Assembly: GCA_964389675.1 (NCBI GenBank)
Contig: CAYMEV010000015.1
Coordinates: 25,203 to 89,202 of the forward strand
DNA from: CAYMEV01 sp964389675 [NCBI: uncultured Candidatus Sumerlaeota bacterium]
GTDB lineage: Bacteria > CAYMEV01
Length of the DNA stretch: 64,000 nt
Direction of reading: 5' to 3'
Position numbers and translations under genes: made by a program. Positions 26,876 to 36,365 of the stretch are shown in pieces. Each line of letters starts with the position of its first letter. The first letter of the stretch is position 1. Below the pieces are notes generated by a model. The model saw only the letters and a program-made list of their open reading frames with translations. It was not told the origin of the DNA and did not search any database.

Positions 26876-27001
26876 TTACCTAATGTATTTTATAATTTTA
26901 TTTAAAAATTTAATTTCAAATAGCAGTCTTATTATATTATAATAAAAAATAGAAAACCATAGATTCAATATCAGAAAATTTCCTGATAAGGAGGGTTTTG
27001 T

Positions 27002-28192
27002 ATGAATACTGTTAAAACATTTGCCTTAGTGACAGTGATTGTCTTATTATCTTTTACACTGCTTAAGGCTCAGGATGCGATCATAATAGACCATAACTGC
27101 ACTGATTACACTCAAATACCTGAAAGCTGGATACAGGCAGCCAAAAGCAGCCTGAGAATAGGCTATGGCCATACATCTCATGGAAGCCAGCTTGTTACTG
27201 GAATTGAAGCTTTCAGAGATACCTTTGGTGGCAGCTGGAATTTTCAAATAACATACTGGGGGCTGAATACTGGCATTTTTTTCAATGACTACTGGGCTGA
27301 AGGTGATCTTGGCCATTATGGGGACCTTACCTGGAGAGACAACACCATATATATGCTGAATCTGCCTGATAATGACAGAAATGTTGTAATGTGGTCATGG
27401 TGCGGAGGCTGTTCTGATAATACTCAAGCAGGAATAAATACATATCTGAATGCAATGAATCAGCTTGAATCAGATTATCCCGATATAACATTTATTTATA
27501 TGACTGGCCATCTTGATGGTACCGGCAATTCAGGAAACCTAAATCAGAGGAATAACCAGATCAGGGCTTATTGCCAGGCCAATAACAAGGTTCTTTTTGA
27601 TTTTGCCGATATTGAAAGCTATGACCCGGATGCTCTTACCAACTACATGCCCCTCTACTGCAATGATAACTGTGATTATGACAGCGACGGAAACGGCAGT
27701 CTTGATTCCAACTGGGCCCAGGACTGGATTGCAGATAATCCCGGGGCTGCATTGACTACAATAACTTCAAACTGCGACAGCTGTGCACATAGTCAGGGCC
27801 TGAACTGCGTGAGGAAAGGCGCTGCCCTCTGGTGGATGCTTGCAAGAATTGCCGGATGGGAAGGCCCTGGTTCAACATTTGTCGAGCTTGAAACATTTTC
27901 TGCAAATGGTGCCGGAAATACTGTAAATGTCAACTGGACGACGGTATATGAAGATAATGTTCTGGGTTTCTGGCTTTACCGGCTGGTAGGAAAAAAGATA
28001 AGCCCTTTTATATCCTATGTCCCTGTGCTGCTTAATTCATCAATAATCCCGGGACAGGGTACACCATCAAGCGGGCATGCATATAATTATACTGATTATG
28101 TAAAACCTGACAGTAAAATGTTTTACATCCTTCAGGTTGAATCAGTATACGGGCAGATCATTGAATACAGGACAAGGCTGCAGTGGCAGTAG
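27002..28192 (+). CDS. Secreted protein of an uncharacterised HTSHGSQL family with shared C-terminal domain
   Basis: A signal peptide (MNTVKTFALVTVIVLLSFTLLKAQ) leads into a 270-residue domain with strongly conserved-looking motifs: IIIDHNCTDYTQIP, GYGHTSHGSQL, MWSWCGGCSD, FIYMTGHLDGTG, NKVLFDFADIESYDPD and WWMLARIAGW. I recall the same motif set in other environmental bacteria as a protein of unknown function; the histidines and a loose resemblance to SGNH hydrolases are suggestive only. Cysteines at CGGCSD, CNDNCD and CDSC could form disulfides. The last 104 residues (27881-28192) repeat the Ig-like domain of the preceding gene, with about three quarters DNA identity in places. GGAGGG precedes the ATG. 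Confidence 0.75.
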   Translation: MNTVKTFALVTVIVLLSFTLLKAQDAIIIDHNCTDYTQIPESWIQAAKSSLRIGYGHTSHGSQLVTGIEAFRDTFGGSWNFQITYWGLNTGIFFNDYWAEGDLGHYGDLTWRDNTIYMLNLPDNDRNVVMWSWCGGCSDNTQAGINTYLNAMNQLESDYPDITFIYMTGHLDGTGNSGNLNQRNNQIRAYCQANNKVLFDFADIESYDPDALTNYMPLYCNDNCDYDSDGNGSLDSNWAQDWIADNPGAALTTITSNCDSCAHSQGLNCVRKGAALWWMLARIAGWEGPGSTFVELETFSANGAGNTVNVNWTTVYEDNVLGFWLYRLVGKKISPFISYVPVLLNSSIIPGQGTPSSGHAYNYTDYVKPDSKMFYILQVESVYGQIIEYRTRLQWQ

Positions 28193-28251
28193 CCCAGGTA
28201 AGTATTCATAATTGCCTTTAAGATGTTCTGATCAAGGAAGTATAAAGAAAG

Positions 28252-28326
28252 TGGCTCCCCCAGCCGGGCTCGAACCAGCAACCCTCCGGTTAACAGCCGG
28301 ATGCTCTACCATTGAGCTATGGAGGA
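28252..28326 (-). tRNA. tRNA-Asn (GTT)
   Basis: The minus strand forms acceptor TCCTCCA/TGGGGGA, D-arm TAGCTCAATGGTAGAGCA, the anticodon loop CTGTTAA (anticodon GTT) on a CCGG stem, and T-arm GCTGGTTCGAGCCCGGC. The CCA end is encoded, unlike the two tRNAs near 10.3 kb. Confidence 0.95.
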
Positions 28327-28388
28327 GCAGATAGTAGAAAGTATATCTACACTAAATTGGATTAATAGCAAGAAAAAAATCAAGATTT

Positions 28389-29342
28389 TTATTCAATTGA
28401 ACAAAATTTCATGAACCTTGATTCAGGGATATGTTTTCTTTTTACAAAAAGACTCCTTTCAAATCTTCTCAGATTTGAAGCCATCTCAGTTGCCTTTGAA
28501 AATCCCCTGTTATATATTATATCTATCTTCTTGAAATCATACCAGTTCAAATCATCCAGCTGAGGCCTTATCAGGATATCAGCAAGATTAGTATTATCAA
28601 AATGAAATCTTCTGGAAGCAATCTTTTCAATACGTGAGAAAATATCAATTGCATTGTTGAACTTATCAACCTCCTTAAATGCTGATCCTACATCAACTGC
28701 AATTATTCTGTTAAATCCCATCATTACAGCCTGAGCCACAGGCAATTTTGCTGTTGTACCTCCGTCTATAAGCATCCTGCCCTTATACTCAACAGGAGGC
28801 AGGACACCTGCAATAGATGAGCTTCCCTGTACAATAGGGGATAGTTTGCCTCTGGTGAATACAATATCTTTTCCTGTTATCATATCAGTAGCAATTATAT
28901 ATGTCCTCACAGGGAGATCCTCGAGAAAAGTGTCTCCGAAAAAAACATCCAGCAGTTCTTCAAACAGTCCCCTCTCAATAAGCGACTGCCTGATGACGCC
29001 TCTGATAACCCAGGCACTTTTTTTTATGCTGTAATACATATTTCTTACTGTATTTTTAATTCCTGGTTCACCATCTGCCTGCACTTTCTCAAATTCAGGG
29101 AAATCAATGTCCTCAATAACTTCCCTGTATTTGAATAATGCCTTTTGAGCATCCTGGGTCATTGCATAAAGAGACCCGAACAAAGCCCCTGCTGATGTTC
29201 CAAAAACTGCATCAAAGCTTATATGATTCTGCATGAGATATTCAATGACCCCTAGGTGAGCAATACCCCTTGCACCGCCTCCTCCAAGCACCAATGCTGT
29301 CTTTTGCCCGAATGGATTGAATTTATCTAAAATATTTTTCAT
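28389..29342 (-). CDS. Patatin-like phospholipase (RssA type)
   Basis: The 317-residue protein has the full patatin signature: oxyanion loop GGGGARGIAHLG, nucleophile serine in GTSAG, and the catalytic aspartate in LIDGGT. Such enzymes hydrolyse acyl esters of phospholipids through a Ser-Asp dyad; bacterial RssA-like members are cytoplasmic or membrane-associated. There is no signal peptide. The gene starts on the minus strand after a gap from the amidohydrolase stop and has no obvious operon partner. The natural substrate is unknown. Confidence 0.9.
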   Translation of the reverse strand: MKNILDKFNPFGQKTALVLGGGGARGIAHLGVIEYLMQNHISFDAVFGTSAGALFGSLYAMTQDAQKALFKYREVIEDIDFPEFEKVQADGEPGIKNTVRNMYYSIKKSAWVIRGVIRQSLIERGLFEELLDVFFGDTFLEDLPVRTYIIATDMITGKDIVFTRGKLSPIVQGSSSIAGVLPPVEYKGRMLIDGGTTAKLPVAQAVMMGFNRIIAVDVGSAFKEVDKFNNAIDIFSRIEKIASRRFHFDNTNLADILIRPQLDDLNWYDFKKIDIIYNRGFSKATEMASNLRRFERSLFVKRKHIPESRFMKFCSIE

Positions 29343-29451
29343 TTTCTGGAATAATAATAAAGAGAATATAATTGTAAAGAAATTAGAGTTAATACCTTAT
29401 AAATTGACTTTATCTGGATTTATGATTTTCCTGCTGAATAATCCTTCACAG

Positions 29452-31506
29452 CTAATCCTTTCCGTGTGTGATCTCACCGTCACAAATAGTATAGAGGACC
29501 TTATACTTTTCATAGCCCTTTTTTATAATATCTTCTATATTATCCGATAAGACAACCACATCAGCCAAAGCTCCCGGTTTAATTTCCCCCCTTGCAGATT
29601 CCTCGTATGAAGCATATGCAGGCACCCTGCAATATGAAGCGCAAGCCTGTTGTAAGGTTAAAGCCTGGTTTTTTATACCAGGAAGCCATGGTTTTCTGGT
29701 AACAGCATGGTATATTCCCTGTAAGCAATTGCATGGTACTATCGGCCAGTCACTGCCAAATATGAGCGGATTGCATATCTCTTTCAGGCTCTGCCATGGA
29801 AAAGCGTTTTCCCAGTATTTTTCAGGTACCATCTTGTGCCAGAGGGTCACAGGTTCCCTTTCATGCAGTGATTGCATTGAAGCAATAGTTCCGGTCTTAT
29901 AGAATCTTTCAATATCCTCAGCCCTGCACATTTCTATATGTTCGATCCGGTGACGGATCAGATGGCCTCTTCTCTTATCCAGAGCCTTATTTTTAAGTCT
30001 TGCTGCTTCAATGGCATTCAGGACATTTCTGACTGCTCCGTCTCCTATACTGTGGGTGGCAACCTGCAAACCAAGGCTGTCTGCAATTGCGACAGCCAGG
30101 TTAATATTCTGCTGAGAAAAGGCAGGAATACCTTCCAGGGTCTTTTTATCTAAACGAAAGGCAGTGTCTTTCTCAATTACTCCATCCATAAACAGTTTAA
30201 CAGAATTCATGCTGATTTTGCTGTCTTTTGGAATATACGAGTTTCGGCTGTCCGAAAGACGCTGTTCAAGCCTTTTAAGATGTGGATGCAGGTGAATATT
30301 ATGCATAATCTGTTTTAGATCATGAGATGCCTGGTGGAGCATTCCTGCAAGAGGGTGAGTAAGGTTGTGCGTATGATGCCTTAACAGCTCGCTGAGGGTG
30401 TTATGGCGAAGTTCAACTGCTGCTTTAAGGCTTTCAATTAAAAAGGAATGAATCTCAGCTATGCTGAAAATTCCCTGACGTGCCTTATGCAGCATATCAC
30501 GAATTGCAGATGCTTCAATTATATCAGTAAGCATATGTTCATCCGGAACTACAGAAAAGGATGAATATACTCTAACAGGCAATTTTTTTGTTTCTTCAAG
30601 CTCAACCAATAATAATATAAGCTCAATATCTTCAGGAGGAAGGTCCAAACCCATCGAGAATACTCCTGTCAAACCTTTGCCTGCTAAATATGAGCAGGTA
30701 TTCTGCAAGGCTGAAAGCTTTTGTTCTGAACTTAAAGGGAATTTAGAGCGCAGGACTGACTCAACCGTAAAATATACTGGAGGTTCAAGCAGTTCACCAG
30801 TCGGCAGGCCTTCATTATCCAGCGGCATATTATGTTCAAGGTCAAGCGCATGGATTAATCTGGGAAAAGGAGGCATTACCCGCATGCAATCAGCTTCCTG
30901 CAAGGCTTTACTGTTTGCCCAGCCTGTGTGCAGGTCATGAGCAAATACAAACAGCGGTTTGTCGCTGACAATGCTATCCAGGAATTTTCTTGCATTTTCA
31001 GGCGGTATCAGGGGTGGATCCGTATAGTGCGCACCATATACATATATAACCGGCATTTTATTATTCTGCCTGCTGAAATCCGATATCATAAAGGCTAGAT
31101 CATCCTGATTTTCGGCTTTTTCTGCGTCACAGCCCTGTAAATGTTCCGCTCCTACCATAAGATGGACATGGCAATCGTTAAATCCAGGCAGGACTGACAT
31201 ACCGCCAGCATCCAGGATAATTGAATCCCTGGATAGTATACTGTTTTTCCCTGATGGAGCAACTTCAGCAATGTAATTCGAACTTATGGCAATATCTACA
31301 AGCTGTCGGTTTATTAAACGCGCATTTCTTATAATAATATCAGGCTCTCCCTTTACTGAATTCATAGCTGCATGGTGCAAAAGGGACCTGGTAAAAGGTT
31401 TTGGCAGCGGTTTTCTTACTATATAGCCTGGGAGGTCAAGTATCTTCCGGCGCACCCTGTGCATTGAGTTACGGACAATTGGACATGCCCTCGAGTGATA
31501 ATACAT
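29452..31506 (-). CDS. YtcJ-like amidohydrolase
   Basis: This is a metal-dependent hydrolase of the amidohydrolase_3/YtcJ family. Markers are the HxH motif in GFNDCHVHLMVG, the small beta-sandwich start PDIIIRNARLINRQ with GGMSVLPG, LQVATHSIGDGAVRN, RHRIEHIEM, IFGSDWPIVP and the C-terminal AYASYEESARGEIKPGALADVVVL. Family members cleave amide or C-N bonds of exo-enzyme or secondary-metabolite type; the substrate is not known. About 55 residues precede the conserved start and are basic (RVRRKILDLPGYIVRK). The ATG at 31506 sits 7 nt after AAAGGA, better than the ATG at 31512; the ATG at 31365 is also possible. Confidence 0.87.
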   Translation of the reverse strand: MYYHSRACPIVRNSMHRVRRKILDLPGYIVRKPLPKPFTRSLLHHAAMNSVKGEPDIIIRNARLINRQLVDIAISSNYIAEVAPSGKNSILSRDSIILDAGGMSVLPGFNDCHVHLMVGAEHLQGCDAEKAENQDDLAFMISDFSRQNNKMPVIYVYGAHYTDPPLIPPENARKFLDSIVSDKPLFVFAHDLHTGWANSKALQEADCMRVMPPFPRLIHALDLEHNMPLDNEGLPTGELLEPPVYFTVESVLRSKFPLSSEQKLSALQNTCSYLAGKGLTGVFSMGLDLPPEDIELILLLVELEETKKLPVRVYSSFSVVPDEHMLTDIIEASAIRDMLHKARQGIFSIAEIHSFLIESLKAAVELRHNTLSELLRHHTHNLTHPLAGMLHQASHDLKQIMHNIHLHPHLKRLEQRLSDSRNSYIPKDSKISMNSVKLFMDGVIEKDTAFRLDKKTLEGIPAFSQQNINLAVAIADSLGLQVATHSIGDGAVRNVLNAIEAARLKNKALDKRRGHLIRHRIEHIEMCRAEDIERFYKTGTIASMQSLHEREPVTLWHKMVPEKYWENAFPWQSLKEICNPLIFGSDWPIVPCNCLQGIYHAVTRKPWLPGIKNQALTLQQACASYCRVPAYASYEESARGEIKPGALADVVVLSDNIEDIIKKGYEKYKVLYTICDGEITHGKD

Positions 31507-31645
31507 GAGCATTCCTTTCTTGGTCTATATTTTTGAATTAATAGAAAATGAAGCAAAAAATGAAATCTTGTGCATTTTGACCAGCCTGTTTATTATTCTT
31601 TTCAATATCAATTCAATATAATTTTGCACCAGCCAATCCTTCATA

Positions 31646-33925
31646 TTATAAAAGGATGGCTTCCTGTATCCTCTCTTTTAGATATGTAAGCCTGTCTCCT
31701 CTGCTATCCCTGTTAATCGCAATTGCAACTGCCCTTTTCGAACCTATTATTATAGCGAGTTTCTTCGCCCGGGTTATACCGGTATATATCAGGTTTCTCC
31801 TGAGCATCATATAATGAGAGGTTATAATTGGAAATATTATAACGGGAAATTCAGAACCCTGGCTCTTATGTACTGATATAGCATAGCTGAGAGTCAGCTC
31901 ATCCAGCTCATTGAATGAATATTCAACGCTCCGGTTTTCAAACCTTACTGTAAGCACCCTCTCTTCAAAATCAATACCCGTAATAATACCCCCATCTCCA
32001 TTAAATACCAGCTTTTCATAATTATTGCTTATCTGCATGACCTTATCATTTACCTTAAATAGCCTGCCAAATCTGGTAACAGATCTGTTTGACGGGTTGA
32101 AGTATGCCTGCAGTACTGTATTGAGGTTATGGGTTCCGCATACTCCGCTGTTCAGCGATGTAAGAACCTGTATATCAGATAAGCTGTTTATCCCTGATAT
32201 CTTCGGAACATCGTATTTTATTATTTTTATGATAATATCGGGGATATCATGAGTTTTTTCCGTACCATAAGCCATGCTATCTTCACTTATTCTTCCATTA
32301 CCCTGGCTAAGCTTATTATTTTTGTCCTTTCTGTCATCAATGGAATAAAGATAGAGATCATTTCTGTTATCTACCTTATAATCAGGCAGATAGGGAAAAA
32401 GTCCCTGCCTGATCCTGTGGGCGGCAGTAATAATCCTGCTGGATAATATCTGGCGGAAAATCTGATTAAGCTCCGCTGAATAGATCCGTTCAGATTTTAA
32501 TATGCTGTAAAGAACATCACCAGGGCCTACAGAAGGCAACTGATCTGCATCGCCTATAAAAATAAGCTTGGTATGGCTATCTACAGCTCTCAGTAGATTG
32601 TAGAACAGCAGGATATCAACCATTGAAAATTCATCAATTACAATTATATCATAACGCAGCCTGTTGTTCTCGTTCTTGAGGAATCGGTTATTCTGAGGGC
32701 TTGTGCCAAGAATCCTGTGTATTGTTGATGCAGGATAAGATGTTATTTCTGATAGTCTTTTTGCAGCTTTTCCTGTAGGAGAAAGAAGGGCAATTTTTGC
32801 CTTCTTTGCTTTATATATTGTATGTATTGCTTTTACTATCGTTGTTTTTCCCGTTCCTGGCCCACCTGTAACTACTGATATCTTATTATTCAATACACCG
32901 GCAATAGCTTCTTTCTGATTGTCTGTAAGCTTAATGCTGATCCTCTCCTGAACCCACCTGATTGCCATATCAATGCTTTTTATGGATATGTAAAAACGGC
33001 TTTTCAGAATATTCCTCAACATCCCGGAGGCTTTTATTTCAGCAAAGAAGTATGCAGGCAGGCTGTAGCAGCTCAGGTCTTCCTTCTCGATAGTGTACAG
33101 CTTTTCTTCATTCAGCATCTTTTTAATGCATTCCCTTATCTTTTCAGGGCCTATATTGAGAAGCTCTTGGGCTTTGCTGATCAATGCCTTATCCTCTGTC
33201 ATGGTATTTCCGTTTTCAGCATCGCTAAGGAGAACATAGAGAATCCCTGACATAATCCTTGATACTGAATCCTCTTTTATATTTAATTTCATTGCTATTG
33301 AATCGGCAGTCTTAAAACCAATTCCCCTTATCTTCTCCGCAAGTATATAAGGATCTCTCTTAAGCTGTTCAATTGAATCAGCGCCAAATACCCTGTAGAT
33401 CTTGAAGGCATAATTCAGATTAATATTGTGCTCTGAGAGAAACATAATAATATCCCTGATTATGGCCTGGGTATTCCAGGATTTAATAAGCTCCTGTATC
33501 CTTTTTTCTCCAATACCCTTTATTTCTTTGAGTTTCTCAGGATATTTTTCAATTATACTAAATGATTCTTTACCAAACCTGTCAATTATCATTTCTGCAT
33601 AATGTTTCCCGATACCCTTCACCATGCTGCTTGAAAGGTATTTTACCATTCCTTCTTTTGACTGGGGAAATTTCCTTGAAAATGAATCAAAGGAGAACTG
33701 TATGCCATATTCGCGATTATTGACATATCTGCCTTCAAGATAGACCATTTCCCCTGGATAAGGCTGGAAAATATTCCCGCAGGCTGTTACAGTATTCATC
33801 CTGTTTTTTTTTCTGACCGATATTTTCAGGACTGAATATCCATTCTCTTCATTATAGAATGTTACGGTCCTGATTTCTCCTCTCAGGCTCTCCTTTTCAC
33901 CTGCAAAATACCTATTTTCCAGCAA
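31646..33925 (-). CDS. recD2: RecD2-type ATP-dependent DNA helicase
   Basis: The 759-residue SF1B helicase has the N-terminal OB-like and helix-hairpin-helix region (GIGKHYAEMI, IKGIGEKRIQEL, RGIGFKTADSIAM), then Walker A TGGPGTGKTT, Walker B VIDEFSMVD, GDADQLPSVG and the C-terminal LSYAISVHKSQGSEF and YTGITRAKK motifs. This is RecD2 rather than the RecBCD subunit: the N-terminal extension is present and no recB or recC is adjacent. It acts in DNA repair and replication-fork processing. It overlaps the transglutaminase-like gene by 14 bp, which implies co-translation. Confidence 0.93.
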   Translation of the reverse strand: MLENRYFAGEKESLRGEIRTVTFYNEENGYSVLKISVRKKNRMNTVTACGNIFQPYPGEMVYLEGRYVNNREYGIQFSFDSFSRKFPQSKEGMVKYLSSSMVKGIGKHYAEMIIDRFGKESFSIIEKYPEKLKEIKGIGEKRIQELIKSWNTQAIIRDIIMFLSEHNINLNYAFKIYRVFGADSIEQLKRDPYILAEKIRGIGFKTADSIAMKLNIKEDSVSRIMSGILYVLLSDAENGNTMTEDKALISKAQELLNIGPEKIRECIKKMLNEEKLYTIEKEDLSCYSLPAYFFAEIKASGMLRNILKSRFYISIKSIDMAIRWVQERISIKLTDNQKEAIAGVLNNKISVVTGGPGTGKTTIVKAIHTIYKAKKAKIALLSPTGKAAKRLSEITSYPASTIHRILGTSPQNNRFLKNENNRLRYDIIVIDEFSMVDILLFYNLLRAVDSHTKLIFIGDADQLPSVGPGDVLYSILKSERIYSAELNQIFRQILSSRIITAAHRIRQGLFPYLPDYKVDNRNDLYLYSIDDRKDKNNKLSQGNGRISEDSMAYGTEKTHDIPDIIIKIIKYDVPKISGINSLSDIQVLTSLNSGVCGTHNLNTVLQAYFNPSNRSVTRFGRLFKVNDKVMQISNNYEKLVFNGDGGIITGIDFEERVLTVRFENRSVEYSFNELDELTLSYAISVHKSQGSEFPVIIFPIITSHYMMLRRNLIYTGITRAKKLAIIIGSKRAVAIAINRDSRGDRLTYLKERIQEAILL

Positions 33926-34916
33926 AATGGATCTCCCTGTCTTTTAGAAAAACTGTTTTAAGATGAGATTTTCCAGCTTCATGCAGATAAAATATTTCGT
34001 ATCTTCCACTTTCCAGCCCGAAAATACTATAGGTAAGTATCCTATCTCTTCTAAGCCTGTAAATAGCGTCATTTCCCGTTATTAGTATTTCTTTGTAATT
34101 ATTTTCCCTGTCAGATATTACAATACCATTTTTATTCGTTCTCTTATTATGAGCGGCAATAAGAATGTCAAGGCCATTATAGCATTTTTTGTCAATGGGC
34201 GTGAAATTATAATCGTTGTTCAATATCCTTATTTCCTGAAGTTTTTCCTTTATAGGGAAATCATAATATGATTTGCTATATCTGTTATCCTTTTTAATAA
34301 AAAGATAATTCGGCGTCACAAAATATAAAGATGCAAGCGGATCCAGCTGTATAAACTGTCCTTTGCCATTATCAAATTCAATCCATCTGTGAAGCACAAT
34401 GCTATGGTTATCAATTACCATTCCCCTGATTATATTATGCCTTATACCGCAGGCATCAAATAATTCACTCAGGACAAATATAATATCAACACAGGTGCCT
34501 TCCTTTTCAGCAAGTATTTCCCTTATGCTGGTGGGTTTCCTTGTCATAAGCCCTGCATTGTATCTGATATTATTCCTTAACCAGAAGACCAGGCATTCGA
34601 CTGCCTGGTTCAGGTATACGGACCCATCGGTTATTTTTCGCGCAAGGCTTATTATATATTTATCATCATAATCTCCGGGATTGAAAACAAACCTTCCTGA
34701 AGGTATATTAGAGCTGCTGATACTGGAAGAGACCCTGACAAGGTAGTTGCCGTCAATCTTTACAACTTTCTGTTCATAGCCCACAGATTCATAATCAGAA
34801 AGGATATCATGCTTTGAGTAGATCTCCAGGGTGCCGGAACCCTTGACATATAAAAGGTCTGAAAGGGCTATTAAAGGCATAAAAAGGATTATAAGCAGTG
34901 CAATAAATCTCATCAT
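33912..34916 (-). CDS. Secreted transglutaminase-like (cysteine protease fold) protein
   Basis: A signal peptide (MMRFIALLIILFMPLIALS) is followed by a transglutaminase-like core with the Cys-His-Asp triad: Cys in KEGTCVDIIF, His in VLHRWIEF and Asp in IQLDPLAS. The N-terminal half resembles the region preceding this fold in other bacterial proteins (AVECLVFWLRNNIRY). Bacterial members are mostly peptidases or cross-linking enzymes in the periplasm. The C-terminal 100 residues look beta-rich and unassigned. It lies between a TPR protein gene (12 bp upstream) and recD2 (14-bp overlap), an odd mix of envelope and DNA-repair genes in one transcript. Confidence 0.8.
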   Translation of the reverse strand: MMRFIALLIILFMPLIALSDLLYVKGSGTLEIYSKHDILSDYESVGYEQKVVKIDGNYLVRVSSSISSSNIPSGRFVFNPGDYDDKYIISLARKITDGSVYLNQAVECLVFWLRNNIRYNAGLMTRKPTSIREILAEKEGTCVDIIFVLSELFDACGIRHNIIRGMVIDNHSIVLHRWIEFDNGKGQFIQLDPLASLYFVTPNYLFIKKDNRYSKSYYDFPIKEKLQEIRILNNDYNFTPIDKKCYNGLDILIAAHNKRTNKNGIVISDRENNYKEILITGNDAIYRLRRDRILTYSIFGLESGRYEIFYLHEAGKSHLKTVFLKDREIHFAGK

Positions 34917-34928
34917 AAATATAGCTGA

Positions 34929-36320
34929 TCAGCTATAGGTGATCTCTATTTCGTCTGTTGGAGGCTTACTGGATAATTTCGCCTTTATCTTGGTGATAAA
35001 TACCTTGGCTATCTTGTTATCCTTATCAATTGTCAAAGCCCGGAAGAAGTATTCCTGAGCCTTTGCAAGCTTTTCCTGCTTGAAATATATTTTGCCCAGT
35101 AAAAGCAGTACCTGGAGATAATTCTGGTTTATACTGCAAGCCTTGGTCAGGCTAAATATTGCTTCTTCGTAATTATTAGTATAGTATTCAATTAAACCCA
35201 GAATATAAAGCATATCCACATAATTAGGCTGAAGCTTAAGCAGCTTTTTGATGGATTCCCGTGCTTTGTCGAGCTTTCCTTCGTAGAAGTATTGTTTCGA
35301 AATATTTGTATAATCGATAAAATATGGAATATCATCAAGGGAATACCTGCAGATCTCCAGCAAAAAAGGATTATATTCAAAAGCTTTTGCTATAAGGTTC
35401 TCAGCTTCACTGCCCCTTTTCAGTTTAATTGCCTCTATTGCAGCATTGAACCGGTTATCATTTATGAAAGGATTAAGCGCTTTTGCCTTTCTGAGAAAAG
35501 GAAGGGCCTGGTTTAGATTATTGGTCCTTATCAAAAGAAGAGCTGTAAAAATATAGGCATCCAGGAATCTGTTATTGTTTTTCAGAGCTGACTGAAAGTA
35601 CATATATGCCTTCTTATAGTCCTTTTTAAGGCAGTATAGCCTGCCAACAAAAAAATTTATATCTACATAATCAGGGTGTTTCTCTAAAAGTGACATGGCT
35701 GATGCCAGGACACCTTCGATATTCCCCTTTTTCAGCTCAGCATTCCATTCTGATATCATTATCTCACGGCTTGAAATATGGAAATTAATGATTTCATCTT
35801 CTGGCTCTATTTTTATGAACCGGTTTACCTTATAGGATTGTATCTCAATAATAATACTGTATAATTCCGGTTTGAGCGCAAATATAACTGGTTTTGCATT
35901 CTTTATGAATTTGGTCATCTGGGTTTTTGGTATTGTCACAGATGCTTTATCGACAGTCTGATTATCAAGACATACCATGAACTCAACTGAGATCTCCGAA
36001 CCCAGATTAAATGTTATAATTTTCTCGTCATTTGGTTTTAAGTCAACCTCTATCACCTGGGAAAATTCACCCGAGCTCTTTTCTGTTTCATGGTAAATAT
36101 CCAGCTCCAGAATATCCCCTTTCAAGACAACTTTGTATTTACCCGGGGAAAGGTGCTTAATAGTTGCATGCGCTTTGTTCTCACCGACAATTCTGGTAAG
36201 GTTGTATCTTTTCCTGATGGGAAGCAGTTCAACATAAAACTGTGTATTTTCTTCTCTCTCAGAATATAATACATTAACCTTCAACTTGCTTTCCTGTGTA
36301 GGGTCGTATTTTACTTTCAT
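34929..36320 (-). CDS. TPR protein with beta-rich N-terminal half
   Basis: Residues 1 to about 190 are beta-rich without a recognised family (LSPGKYKVVLKGDI and similar strands). From about 200 to 455 the protein is a TPR array: VDINFFVGRLYCLKKDYKKAYMYF, DAYIFTALLLIRTNNLNQALPFL, YVDMLYILGLIEYYTNNYEEAIFSL and YLQVLLLLGKIYFKQEKLAKAQEYF. There is no signal peptide, so a cytoplasmic adaptor is likely. The next gene on the minus strand is the transglutaminase-like protein, 12 bp away. The beta domain could be a PEGA-like or carboxypeptidase-like module; I am unsure. Confidence 0.75.
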   Translation of the reverse strand: MKVKYDPTQESKLKVNVLYSEREENTQFYVELLPIRKRYNLTRIVGENKAHATIKHLSPGKYKVVLKGDILELDIYHETEKSSGEFSQVIEVDLKPNDEKIITFNLGSEISVEFMVCLDNQTVDKASVTIPKTQMTKFIKNAKPVIFALKPELYSIIIEIQSYKVNRFIKIEPEDEIINFHISSREIMISEWNAELKKGNIEGVLASAMSLLEKHPDYVDINFFVGRLYCLKKDYKKAYMYFQSALKNNNRFLDAYIFTALLLIRTNNLNQALPFLRKAKALNPFINDNRFNAAIEAIKLKRGSEAENLIAKAFEYNPFLLEICRYSLDDIPYFIDYTNISKQYFYEGKLDKARESIKKLLKLQPNYVDMLYILGLIEYYTNNYEEAIFSLTKACSINQNYLQVLLLLGKIYFKQEKLAKAQEYFFRALTIDKDNKIAKVFITKIKAKLSSKPPTDEIEITYS

Positions 36321-36365
36321 TTTGTACCCCTTCCTTTGCAGCTGTTTTTTTGAAGGCTATTTCAA

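Noticed and set aside
29317-29550. A 77-residue plus-strand ORF between patatin and amidohydrolase
   Set aside because: It overlaps both genes' ends on the other strand and shows no family or ribosome site.
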